DNA of 64,000 bases from contig CABJAM010000008.1 of NCBI GenBank assembly GCA_902363555.1, forward strand, positions 186,001-250,000. The letters are read 5' to 3'. The DNA is from Lachnospiraceae bacterium (lineage in GTDB: Bacteria; Bacillota; Clostridia; Lachnospirales; Lachnospiraceae). Positions 8,700 through 17,962 of this stretch are shown piece by piece (within the stretch, counting starts at the first letter, position 1; the number at the start of each line of letters is the position of its first letter). The notes under the pieces are model-generated. The model ran no database searches. It had not been told where the DNA came from and worked only from the letters and a program-made list of their open reading frames with translations. The translations under genes were made by a program, and so were the position numbers.

Positions 8700-11600
8700 T
8701 CACGGCCATACACTCACCGGATAGCCCTGGATCAGCATTTCATTTTCAGCGACATCCAGCACCTCCTGCGCGGCCTTCTGCCGTTGCGCATAATCCTCAG
8801 CCGTCATGGCGCCAAAATCATTGTCCGCCATATACGCAGAAAATATGCCCGTACCGGCCATGGCTTCCAGCACCTCATCCCGCTCCCCCTTTGGCACCGC
8901 AGCAAGCACCTGCATAAAATCCAAATAGGCCACAGTTGTGTAGGCTTTAAGATACCGGTTGTAGGCGTCAATCATGGCCCGCTTTCGCTCCCGCGGCAGG
9001 GAAATCCCGTCACCGCACAAAGAGCTTATAAGATAACCGGCGGCATCGGAAAAGAAAGGCTGCATCCTCTCCGGCCGTGCATATACATTTTGCAGCACAT
9101 CCAGAGGTATCGTATTTCTCGCCGTAGATAATTCCCCGATCCAGGCAGCGCCTCCGCCTCCGTTTTTAGCCTCCAGCGCCGCAGCATCGATTTTTCGCTG
9201 TGCAAGCGCCGCCAATGCCACGCAGGCCTGCCCATCGCCATCCAAAACCGCCGCATCCTCTGCATTTGTCAGAATCATCTGCTGCGTAGAGAGCTGGTTA
9301 TCTAAAAGCTGCATATTCCATGCCAGACAGTTCATGGCATTTTTCACGGCGCTAAGCTCCGCCTGTGTGGACGGAAATGGCCGGCGAAGCATCGGCACGG
9401 CAACAGCAGTTATGACCAGCATCGCCGCAAAAATAACAGCTCCCGCCGCCAGACGTTTTTTCCTCAAATGCCGGCTAAGCCGCTTCTTATTTTGCCTGTT
9501 TTTAAGACACAGACAGCCGGAAAAATTATCGTGGAGCAGACAAAAGCTCCCGCTTTTTGTTTTCACAAGCAGATCCATCCGCTCTACAAGCAGCTCACAT
9601 ACGGCGTAATCGTACCACTCGCCGGCGTCATGGATCCCCTCAAACAGCTTTCGTGATTTTCCAAGATACTCCGGAAATGCCCGGCCAAAAGCTTTATCTT
9701 TAATCCGCCGGTAATCCCGCTCCATCAGCGCCGCCATCTCCTGTGCCGATAAAAGCGTCCTTTTGCGCCGGACCATTTCCCCGGCAATTTCCGGCAGCAG
9801 ATGGTCGATGATATAGGCGACCCTAAGCTGCTGCACATCATCGCCGGAATCGACGGCCATTTCCCGAAGCTTCCGCTCCTCCAAAAAGCGCTCCACGATG
9901 CGGTCCATCGTCCAAGACTGCGTCGCGCTGGACGGTGCTAAGCTCACGTTACCCGCTTCTGCCCTTTGGGTAATATGTTCGCCGCCGACCGCACTGCCTC
10001 CACTGCTCACGTTACCCGCCTCTGCCCTCTGGGTGATATGTTCGCCGCCTACCGCATTACCTCCGCTGCTCACACCGACAGGCGTATCCGCGCCGCTCTC
10101 CCAGCTCATTTTTACCGTCCGCACATACAAAGACAGCACCATAGGATTTTCCAGCAAATTTAAAAATGAGTCGTCCTCCGGCAGATCGATTTTTTCTGCT
10201 TCCAGATAAGCCGTTACCGTCTTGGCCGCAAGCGGCAGCAAACGCAGCCGGTCAAAGCTTTCAAAACCATAGGGCCGGATATCCTCCGTCCGGCTGGTGA
10301 CAAGCACCGATACACCGCTTTTTCTGCCAAGCGCGGCAATTTCTTTTAAAAGCCGGGTTCTGTGGCTGCCGGCCTCATTTAGCCCATCCAGCAGCAAAAT
10401 CAGGCCCGGTGTAGCCGTTTCAGGCGTTAGGGCTCCAGGCGTAGCCGTTCCAGGCGTTAGAGCTCCAGGCGTAAGCGCTCCATGTGTAAGCGATTCAGAC
10501 GTAAGCGTTCCAGGCATTAGCGCGCCATCCAGAAGCTTTTCCAATGCGATTTCAGCCTGCCCGGATGTCTCGCCGCCAAACGCCACCGACGCCAGCAACC
10601 TCTGCTTTATATAACCGGCTTCTCCTCCCGTTTCCTGATAACCGGCCAGAGAAATATAGATCATCACCGGACGGTCCGGTCGGTAGACGCGGGTATTTTC
10701 CCGCCACAACCGCCGTAAAAGGGTTGTTTTCCCCATGCCTCCGCTGCCGGTCAAAAACAGATTCTGCCCGCTGACAAGCAGATGTTCAAGGCCGTCATCA
10801 TCCAAAGCAGAACCGTCCGTGCATCTTAAAATACTCCGCGCAAACGCTTCTGTCCTTCCCTGTGTTTCGGCCAGAGCCGCCCTCCGGCTCCCTTCCCAGA
10901 GCGCGCAAAGCGTCACGCCCCGGCCTTCCAATCGGTAGCTCAGCTCGCGGATTTCCTCCAAAAGCTGAGCCGCCGATAAATACCGCTGCCCCGGCAATCC
11001 GCAAAGCCCCCGGGCCGCTATTTTTACCGTCTGGTAAACCGCGGAGCCTGAAACACCATCAAATACCGGCAGCGTCTTTGGCAACGCCCGCAAAACCCCC
11101 CGGCCAAATGTATCCGCGGGCTCCGGCCGCCGTCCGGTCAGCATACGGAAATAAACCGCACAGACCGAATAAATATCAGCGGCAGTGCCAATCTCATTTT
11201 TATCTCTCAGCCGCACCTCCGGCGCCGTATACCCGGATTTCACACTGTAAAAAAGTGCATTTTCCCCGGATTTTAGTGGCCAGACACTATTATAGTCAAT
11301 GAGCAGGACCCGATCCCCGGTCACAAGTATATTATCCGGGCTGATGTCCAGGTGGAGATATCCATTTCTGTGAAAACCGTCCAATGCCACCAGTATTTTT
11401 TCCATAAGATGGCATATTTGCTCCAGAGAAAAGCCCCCGTGGGCATGCGCCTGCATATCCGCCAGCGTACAGCCTCCATGAAGTGTCAGGACAGAGTAAT
11501 ATGTACCATAGGCCTCAAAGGAATTTAGATTGCCACTGATGCCATCGGGGTTTTCTCCAAGCAATTCCAGATTCACCTGATTTCCCCTGTAAAAGCTTTC

Positions 11601-11858
11601 CTGCTGCGCCAACCAGATCGACCCGCATTCATCGGCATGCAGAATTTCCCCGTGTTCTCCCCGCCAGATCAGATCCTTGGGATGGTACGGAAACAGCTCC
11701 TTGATCAAAACCTTGTGCCAGCTCCCGGCATTCAGCCCGTCCTCATATGAAGCCCTATAGACCACGGAATTATTTCCGCAGCCCTCCACGCCCTCGATTC
11801 GATAGGAAATACCGCCCAGTATGAGATTGTATCCGGATTCCAGAAATCGTCTGCCCAC
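8700..11858 (-). CDS. Ser/Thr protein kinase fused to a NACHT-like NTPase and a membrane segment
   Basis: This ~1052-residue, four-part protein begins with a eukaryotic-type kinase (residues ~10-310). It has a Gly-rich loop (VEGCGNNSVVY), catalytic Lys (VLIKELFP), HLDISPDN, a DYN in place of DFG, and GYTAPEV. Next is a STAND/NACHT-like ATPase with P-loop GSGGMGKTTLL (~370) and Walker B LILLLDGLNEAG (~487). A helical region ends in FCLLHDNFSGCL, reminiscent of NACHT C-terminal motifs. A membrane helix follows at ~802-824, then ~230 residues outside. Two tandem-repeat inserts interrupt the ATPase half (18-bp and 63-bp periods). A GTG at 11858 with GGGGGA upstream is chosen; an ATG at 11876 is the alternative. 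It follows a helix-turn-helix gene and precedes a lipoprotein gene. Confidence 0.82.
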   Translation of the reverse strand: MGRRFLESGYNLILGGISYRIEGVEGCGNNSVVYRASYEDGLNAGSWHKVLIKELFPYHPKDLIWRGEHGEILHADECGSIWLAQQESFYRGNQVNLELLGENPDGISGNLNSFEAYGTYYSVLTLHGGCTLADMQAHAHGGFSLEQICHLMEKILVALDGFHRNGYLHLDISPDNILVTGDRVLLIDYNSVWPLKSGENALFYSVKSGYTAPEVRLRDKNEIGTAADIYSVCAVYFRMLTGRRPEPADTFGRGVLRALPKTLPVFDGVSGSAVYQTVKIAARGLCGLPGQRYLSAAQLLEEIRELSYRLEGRGVTLCALWEGSRRAALAETQGRTEAFARSILRCTDGSALDDDGLEHLLVSGQNLFLTGSGGMGKTTLLRRLWRENTRVYRPDRPVMIYISLAGYQETGGEAGYIKQRLLASVAFGGETSGQAEIALEKLLDGALMPGTLTSESLTHGALTPGALTPGTATPGALTPETATPGLILLLDGLNEAGSHRTRLLKEIAALGRKSGVSVLVTSRTEDIRPYGFESFDRLRLLPLAAKTVTAYLEAEKIDLPEDDSFLNLLENPMVLSLYVRTVKMSWESGADTPVGVSSGGNAVGGEHITQRAEAGNVSSGGSAVGGEHITQRAEAGNVSLAPSSATQSWTMDRIVERFLEERKLREMAVDSGDDVQQLRVAYIIDHLLPEIAGEMVRRKRTLLSAQEMAALMERDYRRIKDKAFGRAFPEYLGKSRKLFEGIHDAGEWYDYAVCELLVERMDLLVKTKSGSFCLLHDNFSGCLCLKNRQNKKRLSRHLRKKRLAAGAVIFAAMLVITAVAVPMLRRPFPSTQAELSAVKNAMNCLAWNMQLLDNQLSTQQMILTNAEDAAVLDGDGQACVALAALAQRKIDAAALEAKNGGGGAAWIGELSTARNTIPLDVLQNVYARPERMQPFFSDAAGYLISSLCGDGISLPRERKRAMIDAYNRYLKAYTTVAYLDFMQVLAAVPKGERDEVLEAMAGTGIFSAYMADNDFGAMTAEDYAQRQKAAQEVLDVAENEMLIQGYPVSVWP
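9946..10079 (-). repeat. Intragenic 63-bp tandem repeat in the kinase/NACHT-like gene
   Basis: Two in-frame copies of a 21-residue unit containing GGEHITQRAEAGN are nearly identical in DNA. They lie in a surface loop downstream of Walker B. Confidence 0.85.
10423..10525 (-). repeat. Intragenic ~18-bp minisatellite in the kinase/NACHT-like gene
   Basis: Five to six degenerate copies of a unit encoding (A/T)LTPG(A/T) lie between the P-loop and Walker B. This is an unusual place for a length-variable insert. Confidence 0.85.
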
Positions 11859-11948
11859 TGCCACTCCCCCAACCATTTAACTATACAAAAACATTTCACC
11901 TGTGGATATTATAGCTTACAGACATAACAAAAAGCGCATCTTTTTTCC

Positions 11949-13064
11949 TCAGGCTTCCGCAAAAAGCTGACGGATGACCGCCTCCATACGCGCGCTCATC
12001 CCCTCCTCAGTGCCCCGCATCGCATAGATCACAAGAAAATCAAAGGGGCAGCACGGGTCCAGATGACTCATACCGCAATCCTCCAGCAGCGCGTTCATTT
12101 CCTGGATCAGACGAAGCAGCCGCTGCTGCTCATCCTCCTCACAGAGGATATCATACATTTCCTCATCCTCCCCGGCCGCCAGCTCATCGGCCAGCTCCGT
12201 TATAAGCGCCAGCAGGATCAACACCTTTCTGGACACATCCTCCCTGCGATTTTGGATATGAATGATATTTTTGCTCCCGGGCCAGTACTTTTTCACCACA
12301 CGCTGGCATAACGAAAAACCGCCCGACTTTTTTGTCATAGGCATCCCCATCCGAAAATAGGCGTCCACCACATCGTCCACACTGTAAACTTCTTCCTTCA
12401 CACCCGCCATACTCTCCGGATGCTTCAGCCGGGCAAGCAGCGTATCAAAAACCTTAAAAGCTGTATTATGCAAATGTCCAAATTTATCCCTGTTTTCGCG
12501 AAAAAATGCTGCCAGCGCATCGTCATTGTCCACCATCTCAAAGTCGGCCCGGATCTGCTCCGTATAGACCGCCGTAGATTCCGCCGCCGGTACAGCCGCA
12601 CCGGCCAGCTCAGCCGCACCGGTGTATTGCAGGAGCGCCTGGGCCTGCTCGTAGCTTCTTCCCATTTTCAGGGCATAGGCATAAACCAATTCCTTCGGAT
12701 TGCGATAATGGATATTATTTTCCTCGGCCATCCCAAGAATTTTAGCCGTTCCCTCAAGACCAGCTTCCAGAATAAAGCAGATCTGAAACAGAGTCTCCCT
12801 GTCCTTCGGCACATTTTTGCCATTCAGCCAATTGCGCACCTTCCTCGATACACTGCCCTCGTCCTCCGCATTTAATCGGCTCAGACCTTTGATCAACCGC
12901 CGGCTCAGCTCCTCCCCGGGGCAGACGCTGCGCAGCGTATCACCGAAGGAACGCACCGACGCCTCACTGTTCAAAAACTCGACAATCTGCCGGGCACTTT
13001 TATCTTCACTCATAATAAAGTCCATATTCACTCCGGACATGGATGTAAATTCCAATCTGGCCAT
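11949..13064 (-). CDS. Uncharacterised protein with degenerate XRE-like helix-turn-helix
   Basis: This is a 371-residue soluble, mostly helical protein. Residues ~60-95 (SVSRKVRNWLNGKNVPKDRE) resemble an XRE-type helix-turn-helix followed by the helix LFQICFILEAG. The middle and C-terminal parts are acidic helices with no motif I know. GAGAGG precedes the ATG at 13064. It lies 90 bp upstream of the kinase/NACHT-like gene on the same strand, with a TATAAT-like box between them, so it is either the cluster's regulator or an adaptor. I cannot assign a function beyond possible DNA or protein binding. Confidence 0.7.
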   Translation of the reverse strand: MARLEFTSMSGVNMDFIMSEDKSARQIVEFLNSEASVRSFGDTLRSVCPGEELSRRLIKGLSRLNAEDEGSVSRKVRNWLNGKNVPKDRETLFQICFILEAGLEGTAKILGMAEENNIHYRNPKELVYAYALKMGRSYEQAQALLQYTGAAELAGAAVPAAESTAVYTEQIRADFEMVDNDDALAAFFRENRDKFGHLHNTAFKVFDTLLARLKHPESMAGVKEEVYSVDDVVDAYFRMGMPMTKKSGGFSLCQRVVKKYWPGSKNIIHIQNRREDVSRKVLILLALITELADELAAGEDEEMYDILCEEDEQQRLLRLIQEMNALLEDCGMSHLDPCCPFDFLVIYAMRGTEEGMSARMEAVIRQLFAEA

Positions 13065-13121
13065 TCTCTTATCCTCTCAACTTCCAGTCTCGTGCCAAAA
13101 CCTGTATCGCTTTGGTTACAA

Positions 13122-13233
13122 TTATAATAGGAATTGCGCTGATGCGCAAGCAGGTCATCAATTTCCCCAGGGGAAAATTGGTGACAAGTTATAATAGGAA
13201 TTGCGCTGATGCGCAAGCAGGTCATCAATTTCC
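13122..13233. repeat. Two-hairpin dispersed element, one full and one partial tandem copy
   Basis: The unit runs from TATAATAGG through the hairpin TTGCGC-TGAT-GCGCAA, a short AGCAG linker and a second hairpin (GTCATCAATTTCC.. with ..GGAAAATTGGTGAC), to AAGTTATAATA. The first 44 bp are repeated exactly at 13190-13233. Diverged copies occur at 55857-55927 and 59300-59377 in the opposite orientation. Confidence 0.85.
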
Positions 13234-13346
13234 GGAGGTTTCAAATAAAGATATGTCCATAATGGTATTTATTTGTTATAATTAAAAATAGCAGATGAAT
13301 AACAGAAAGCGCCCAGAGGGCGCATTATATAAGGAGGACTCATTTT

Positions 13347-13976
13347 ATGACAGAAGAACAAAAAGAACTTTCCGGTAAGATTTTCAATCCACGCAACCCG
13401 CAATTAAAGGCGATCAAGCGGGTCGCCCACAACCTTTGCTCGGACTACAACCGGACATATGAGGACGATGTTGAGGAACGCGGCGAAATCCTGAGTAAAT
13501 TATTAAAATCCAAAGGGGAAAATGTTTATTTCCAGGGGCCGATCTATTTCAATTACGGTTCCCATACGACGATCGGCGACGCCTTTTTTGGCAATTACAA
13601 TATATGTATTTCCGATGATGCCGAAGTGATCATCGGCGATCATGTTATGTTTGGCCCCAACTGTACACTTGTGACCCCGGAACATCCACTTATAGCGGAT
13701 GAGCGCCGTTACATGACCGATGAAAACGGCGAGCTGTTCGGCCCCTGCTTCGCTAAACCCATCGTTATCGAGGACGACGTATGGCTGGGCGGCGGTGTGA
13801 CAGTGTGCGGCGGCGTCACCATCGGCAAGGGCGCCGTGATTGGCGCAGGCAGCGTTGTCACGAAAGATATTCCGGCAAACACCGTGGCCACCGGAGTTCC
13901 ATGTAAGGTTGTCCGGGAGATTACGGAGGAAGACAGTATAAAGAAAAAACCGTGGTTGTTTGATACGCAGGAATAA
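13347..13976 (+). CDS. Sugar O-acetyltransferase, maltose/galactoside acetyltransferase type (hexapeptide repeat)
   Basis: This 209-residue cytoplasmic enzyme transfers acetyl from acetyl-CoA to a sugar hydroxyl. An N-terminal helical Mac domain (~1-60) is followed by left-handed beta-helix hexapeptide turns. The motif NYNICISDDAEVIIGDHVMF, the catalytic-His region LVTPEHPL, and GGGVTVCGGVTIGKGAVIGA are the family signature. AGGAGG stands before the ATG. The gene is monocistronic, with its own terminator at 13984-14019. The true acceptor of Maa-like enzymes is usually uncertain. Confidence 0.92.
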   Translation: MTEEQKELSGKIFNPRNPQLKAIKRVAHNLCSDYNRTYEDDVEERGEILSKLLKSKGENVYFQGPIYFNYGSHTTIGDAFFGNYNICISDDAEVIIGDHVMFGPNCTLVTPEHPLIADERRYMTDENGELFGPCFAKPIVIEDDVWLGGGVTVCGGVTIGKGAVIGAGSVVTKDIPANTVATGVPCKVVREITEEDSIKKKPWLFDTQE

Positions 13977-13983
13977 TCGTTTA

Positions 13984-14019
13984 TCCCCCCATAGAGACAG
14001 TATCTCCTGGGGGGATTTT
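13984..14019 (+). terminator. Rho-independent terminator after the acetyltransferase gene
   Basis: TCCCCCC pairs with GGGGGGA around an AGAGA/TCTCC-containing loop, followed by TTTTG on the plus strand. It lies 8 bp after the stop codon. Confidence 0.75.
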
Positions 14020-14061
14020 GAGTGCGGAGCACGGAGCAATCGACGCCGTCATTCCTCCTAT

Positions 14062-15408
14062 TCATTCCGTAGGTGGTAGAATAATAATCCGTTCAAAGCC
14101 AGGTTCTTCCCCCGGCTTTATGCCCCGCCAACTTTTAGAGCTTTGTTCCCCCCGTCCGGCTTTGTAGGCAACAGACGTCTCGCGCAACACAGATGATTTG
14201 GCGTAATTCGTATAATCTCCGGTAATTTTATTATTCTTATCAGTTCTGCCATTTCTTATTATAACCTGAAGCATAAAATCATTTTTATAGTATTCCGGCT
14301 CCGGTAATCCAGCCTTTTCCATTTCCTCAAACATACGGTTGACCCCTTCACCGTATTCCTTGACATACTTATATGCTTTTAGAAATTCAGCAATTTTAGG
14401 ATTCCTGGAAAAATGTGTCTGGCGCATATTTCCGGTTTTAACAAGTCCAGGAAGGCGCCCGGGGCTTTCTACAACTAACTTATCCTCAAACATTTTAATA
14501 TGGATATCCGTACCGGTAATACTGTAATCCCGGTGTGTCACCGCATTAACTACAACCTCCTGCAATACGAACCTGGGATACTCCTCCTCAGTCACAAAGA
14601 GTCCGTCCTCACCCAAATAAGTCCACTCTCTGATCTGGGTATAAAGAAAATCTACTGTTTTTTCGATGATCGTCAATATATTTCCTTCAAAACATATATC
14701 CTTGATCACATTCATATGCGTGCCAAAACGCTCCTCTGTACCTTCGTATTTGATAAAGCGAACTCTGGCCCTTGGAAAATATGTTTGAGGGTACTTACCA
14801 AAAAGCAGTATCGCAGCCGTACTTATCCGTGGAATCCCATCCACATCTTTTATAAATCCTCTATTTTCATATAGATAATTCAATGGAGCTTTGGAATACC
14901 CGATTTTCTGAGTATAGGATCGCACGAACTCTAAATCCAGATCATCCATTACAGCGTCATTTACCGGGCGGTCCTCAAAATATCTGCCCCCTTTATCATA
15001 CATAAGCTGGGTCCGTTCCATAAATGAAAGCTTTTTCGATGAATCACCAACACGCATAAAAGCCTCGTCCGCCTGATTCGTATAAACATCCATTCCTGAT
15101 TCCACATGCAACAGCAGAACATGGTTTTCCCGCCCCTCCATATCTACACATTCAACGAACTGTGTAGATACCTGCAACGTTGGAACGCAATAATCATAAG
15201 GAACCCTTAATAGATCATTGAGCTTTTTTGTTTCAAAGTCTACCCCTTCAATACGTCTGTTTTTATCTGTAATGCCTATGGCAATGGTTCCGCCATCTGC
15301 ATTGGCAAAAGCAACAGCAAGCACAGCCAGTGCTTTCGGTGAAATGTTTATACTTTTTCGGTCAAAGGTCTGCCCTTCCTCTCTCTGTAATACTTCATCG
15401 ATATTCAT
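14062..15408 (-). CDS. AlbA_2/Schlafen-type DNA-binding domain with C-terminal GHKL ATPase-like domain
   Basis: This is a 448-residue cytoplasmic protein. The N-terminus (EGQTFDRKS and FANADGGTIAIGITD) is the AlbA_2 (divergent AAA-4) domain. The middle has RVGDSSKKLSFMERTQLM, typical of this family. The C-terminal half carries the HATPase_c_4-like segment VLQEVVVNAVTHRDYSITG with VESPGRLPG. GGGGGG lies 6 bases before the ATG. Members are common in bacteria and archaea as putative transcriptional regulators, sometimes near mobile or defence loci; the role here is unknown. It is a single gene, convergent with the acetyltransferase. Confidence 0.85.
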   Translation of the reverse strand: MNIDEVLQREEGQTFDRKSINISPKALAVLAVAFANADGGTIAIGITDKNRRIEGVDFETKKLNDLLRVPYDYCVPTLQVSTQFVECVDMEGRENHVLLLHVESGMDVYTNQADEAFMRVGDSSKKLSFMERTQLMYDKGGRYFEDRPVNDAVMDDLDLEFVRSYTQKIGYSKAPLNYLYENRGFIKDVDGIPRISTAAILLFGKYPQTYFPRARVRFIKYEGTEERFGTHMNVIKDICFEGNILTIIEKTVDFLYTQIREWTYLGEDGLFVTEEEYPRFVLQEVVVNAVTHRDYSITGTDIHIKMFEDKLVVESPGRLPGLVKTGNMRQTHFSRNPKIAEFLKAYKYVKEYGEGVNRMFEEMEKAGLPEPEYYKNDFMLQVIIRNGRTDKNNKITGDYTNYAKSSVLRETSVAYKAGRGEQSSKSWRGIKPGEEPGFERIIILPPTE

Positions 15409-15504
15409 GCCATTCCCCCCTTAAATGCAATATACATGCAACGTCTTTTCGTCTTTCTATTGATAATATCGCATAAATCGGCATTAGGCAAGAAATTTTC
15501 ATCG

Positions 15505-17154
15505 TCATATAGCGACATGATCCGCCATTTTGTTACCGGGCTGAATCATTTCATAATATCTCTCAAACGAATCATTATGGGAAATGAGAATCAAAGCAAT
15601 CCCATACCGCTCACAATACGAAACCACATTTTCCGTTACAGTACTGACCAGCTCCGCGTCCAGTGCGCTGGTGGGCTCATCCAGCATGAGCAAGTCCGGT
15701 TTTCTAAGCAGCACTCTGGCCAGACCCACACGCTGCTTTTGCCCGCCGGAGATATTTTCACCATTTTGCTCAAGCAGGTAATCCATTCCCTTGGATCCAA
15801 CAAATTCTGTCAGACCGGACATCTGGATTACCTCACGAATGGCGTCCTCCGAATAGTTTTCGCCCAGGGTAATATTATTAAGTATCGTATCCCGGAAAAT
15901 ATAGGGCATCTGCGGCGCCTGCAAAACATGATCGTAGTAGGCCTGAGGCTGTACGCTTTCTACAGGAATCCCATTATACTTCATCTGCACAGGCTGCCCT
16001 TTAATACTGTAAAACCCGGAAATAATATTAATGAGGCTGGATTTTCCGCGGCCGCTTTCCCCACGGAGAATCAGATGCCCGCCTCTTTCCAGTTCAAAAT
16101 CCACATGCTCTAGAATACGTTTTCCGTCCTGAAATGTATAAGCATCTGAATGAAAAGAAAAAGTCCGGAGCGGTTCCAAATGGTCATTGGCATAGTCACT
16201 TTTTTCCTTCTCAAGAATTGGCATTATCTTATCCTGCATAGCCAGTGCCTGCCGTCTTTGATTAATAAATTCTGGAATATTCATCACCGGGTCTTGTAAA
16301 ACGCCCACAAGCGCATAGGTCGTCATCAATTGACCAATGGTATATTGACCATTTAAAATCAAAATAACACCAATAAGAATGACCAGTACTGGCAAAGCAA
16401 TGGTCAGCACTGCATAAATAGATACAAAAATAGAATAATAGACAGAAAGACTTCTGCTGTACTTATATGTAGTTCCGTCAATATAATCCGCCAGCCTTTT
16501 TTTGAAAAAACCTTCTTTTTTATACTGTTTAATATCCTTTATCCCATTGAGATAATCAATAATCTTCTGATTCATTTTGGAATTAGACATTTGCAGATCA
16601 TAAGTTTTAGTGCCGATCACCTTCGTAATAAAATGTGTAAGAACAAAACAAAGGGCAATACAGCCAAAAACAATCAGAGTAATGGGAATATTATAACTGA
16701 GCATAATCCCAAACGCAGCCACAAGCGTGGCAATATTCAGCACAAGCGTAATTAATCCAAAGCTTTTCCAGTCAGATATAAATTTACTGTCGTCTTTAAT
16801 CATAGACAATGCAATTGAAGACGTGTATTTTTCGTAAAAAGCATAATCCTTTTTTAAAGTATCTCCAAAAAGACTTTTGATCAGCGCATAATGACTGGTG
16901 TACTCCAGGGTTCGGAATAAATACTGAAAGATACAGCTTACTGCGAAGAAAATAACGATAAATACCAGACACTTCTTAATATAACCCATAGTAATATCAA
17001 AATTCTCCTGGGATATACTGTCCACAAGCTTTTGAATTTCTATGAGCAGCAGGAAACGAAAAACAATAACTCCTGCCGAAAATAGCATTGTCAAAGCCTG
17101 CTTTTTCTTCAGTGGCTTAAATATCCTGTTGATTTCCGAGTGGTATTTTTTCAT
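15505..17154 (-). CDS. ABC exporter half-transporter (membrane domain plus ATPase), copy 1
   Basis: This is a 549-residue exporter half with five to six membrane segments in residues ~15-300. The ATPase has Walker A RGESGRGKSSL, signature NISGGQKQR, Walker B LLMLDEPTSALD and switch His ISHND. There is no peptidase C39 domain. It is close to 90% identical by eye to the second copy at 17963-19606, most strikingly over the ATPase, so the pair arose by duplication and may form a homo- or heterodimer. The setting (TPR regulators, radical SAM enzyme, candidate precursor) suggests peptide export. The start is preceded by AAAAGGGG. Confidence 0.9.
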   Translation of the reverse strand: MKKYHSEINRIFKPLKKKQALTMLFSAGVIVFRFLLLIEIQKLVDSISQENFDITMGYIKKCLVFIVIFFAVSCIFQYLFRTLEYTSHYALIKSLFGDTLKKDYAFYEKYTSSIALSMIKDDSKFISDWKSFGLITLVLNIATLVAAFGIMLSYNIPITLIVFGCIALCFVLTHFITKVIGTKTYDLQMSNSKMNQKIIDYLNGIKDIKQYKKEGFFKKRLADYIDGTTYKYSRSLSVYYSIFVSIYAVLTIALPVLVILIGVILILNGQYTIGQLMTTYALVGVLQDPVMNIPEFINQRRQALAMQDKIMPILEKEKSDYANDHLEPLRTFSFHSDAYTFQDGKRILEHVDFELERGGHLILRGESGRGKSSLINIISGFYSIKGQPVQMKYNGIPVESVQPQAYYDHVLQAPQMPYIFRDTILNNITLGENYSEDAIREVIQMSGLTEFVGSKGMDYLLEQNGENISGGQKQRVGLARVLLRKPDLLMLDEPTSALDAELVSTVTENVVSYCERYGIALILISHNDSFERYYEMIQPGNKMADHVAI

Positions 17155-17299
17155 AAAACATACCCCTTTTCATAAATAGTCAAAAAATTGTCATCAATTT
17201 TTTGTATTCTATACTATATCAGATTCCAACAAATATAGCAATTAAAATCTTTGTTTTTAATACAAGATGCACAAACATATATGTAACAGTTTTAAACTG

Positions 17300-17815
17300 T
17301 TACAACAAAAACGGAGTTTTATATAGTTCTTCCCAATGCAATTTAATATGCTCCATCAACTTCTGATCGTCGTTTAACTTTGCAGCAATAAAGGCCTGTC
17401 TCAAACGAACTTTACAGATTTTTTCATCTTCATTTTTTAATTCCAGATTTTTAGTCATCTCATATAAAAGTAAAGCCAGATTTTTACCTGATTTTGTATT
17501 CAGACAAATTTCAACGCCCTTCGCTCCTGTTTTTAAGGCCTCATCATAACTTCCCTGACGTCCTAACGTTTTAGATAATGTTAGTAAGTACAGGACCTCA
17601 CTTACCATACGTTCCTCACTATCTAAACTCATATTATCAAAATACGTTCCTACTTTTCGTAAAAGCGCTATACTCTGTTCAAAATCCCCTTCCTCAGCAT
17701 AAGATGCCGCTATATTACAGATCAGCATTACTTCACGCCATGAAAAAGCGCCATGCATAACCCCTACATTACCTCTTGGAATAAAAGGAACGTAATTTTC
17801 TGAACTTTTCTCCAT
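17300..17815 (-). CDS. TPR-only protein, paralogue of the C-terminal half of the XRE-TPR regulators
   Basis: This 171-residue helical protein aligns with the last ~150 residues of the regulator at 23352-24272. Shared features are ICNIA.SYAEEG, LGR.....ALK.G.KG.E.CL and the CK.RL.QAF..A.LND region. The N-terminal helix-turn-helix is absent, and no remnant is visible upstream. It has a good start of its own (GGGAGG, 8 bases before ATG 17815), so it is probably translated. It may be a truncation product or a peptide-binding decoy. It lies between the two duplicated ABC exporters, suggesting it was caught in the same duplication. Confidence 0.7.
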   Translation of the reverse strand: MEKSSENYVPFIPRGNVGVMHGAFSWREVMLICNIAASYAEEGDFEQSIALLRKVGTYFDNMSLDSEERMVSEVLYLLTLSKTLGRQGSYDEALKTGAKGVEICLNTKSGKNLALLLYEMTKNLELKNEDEKICKVRLRQAFIAAKLNDDQKLMEHIKLHWEELYKTPFLL

Positions 17816-17887
17816 CTATACACCTCCCATTTCAAGCTAAAGATAGTTTTTTTACAAATGATTCCATACTTCCCAGAAAGCAAAAAA

Positions 17888-17926
17888 GAAACGCAACTCC
17901 GACAGAATATCCGCTGTTTGCGCTTC
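17888..17926. terminator. Bidirectional-looking terminator after ABC exporter copy 2
   Basis: GAAGCGCAA pairs with TTGCGTTTC on the minus strand, followed by TTTTTT. It lies just after the stop of the 17963-19606 gene. Confidence 0.7.
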
Positions 17927-17962
17927 TTTCTTCCTCATGTCAGCAGAAATCATTTATCTTCT

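Noticed and set aside
17840..17945. 33-codon frame between exporter copy 2 and the TPR-only gene as a second signalling peptide
   Set aside because: It coincides with a terminator hairpin, lacks a ribosome site and has no signal sequence.
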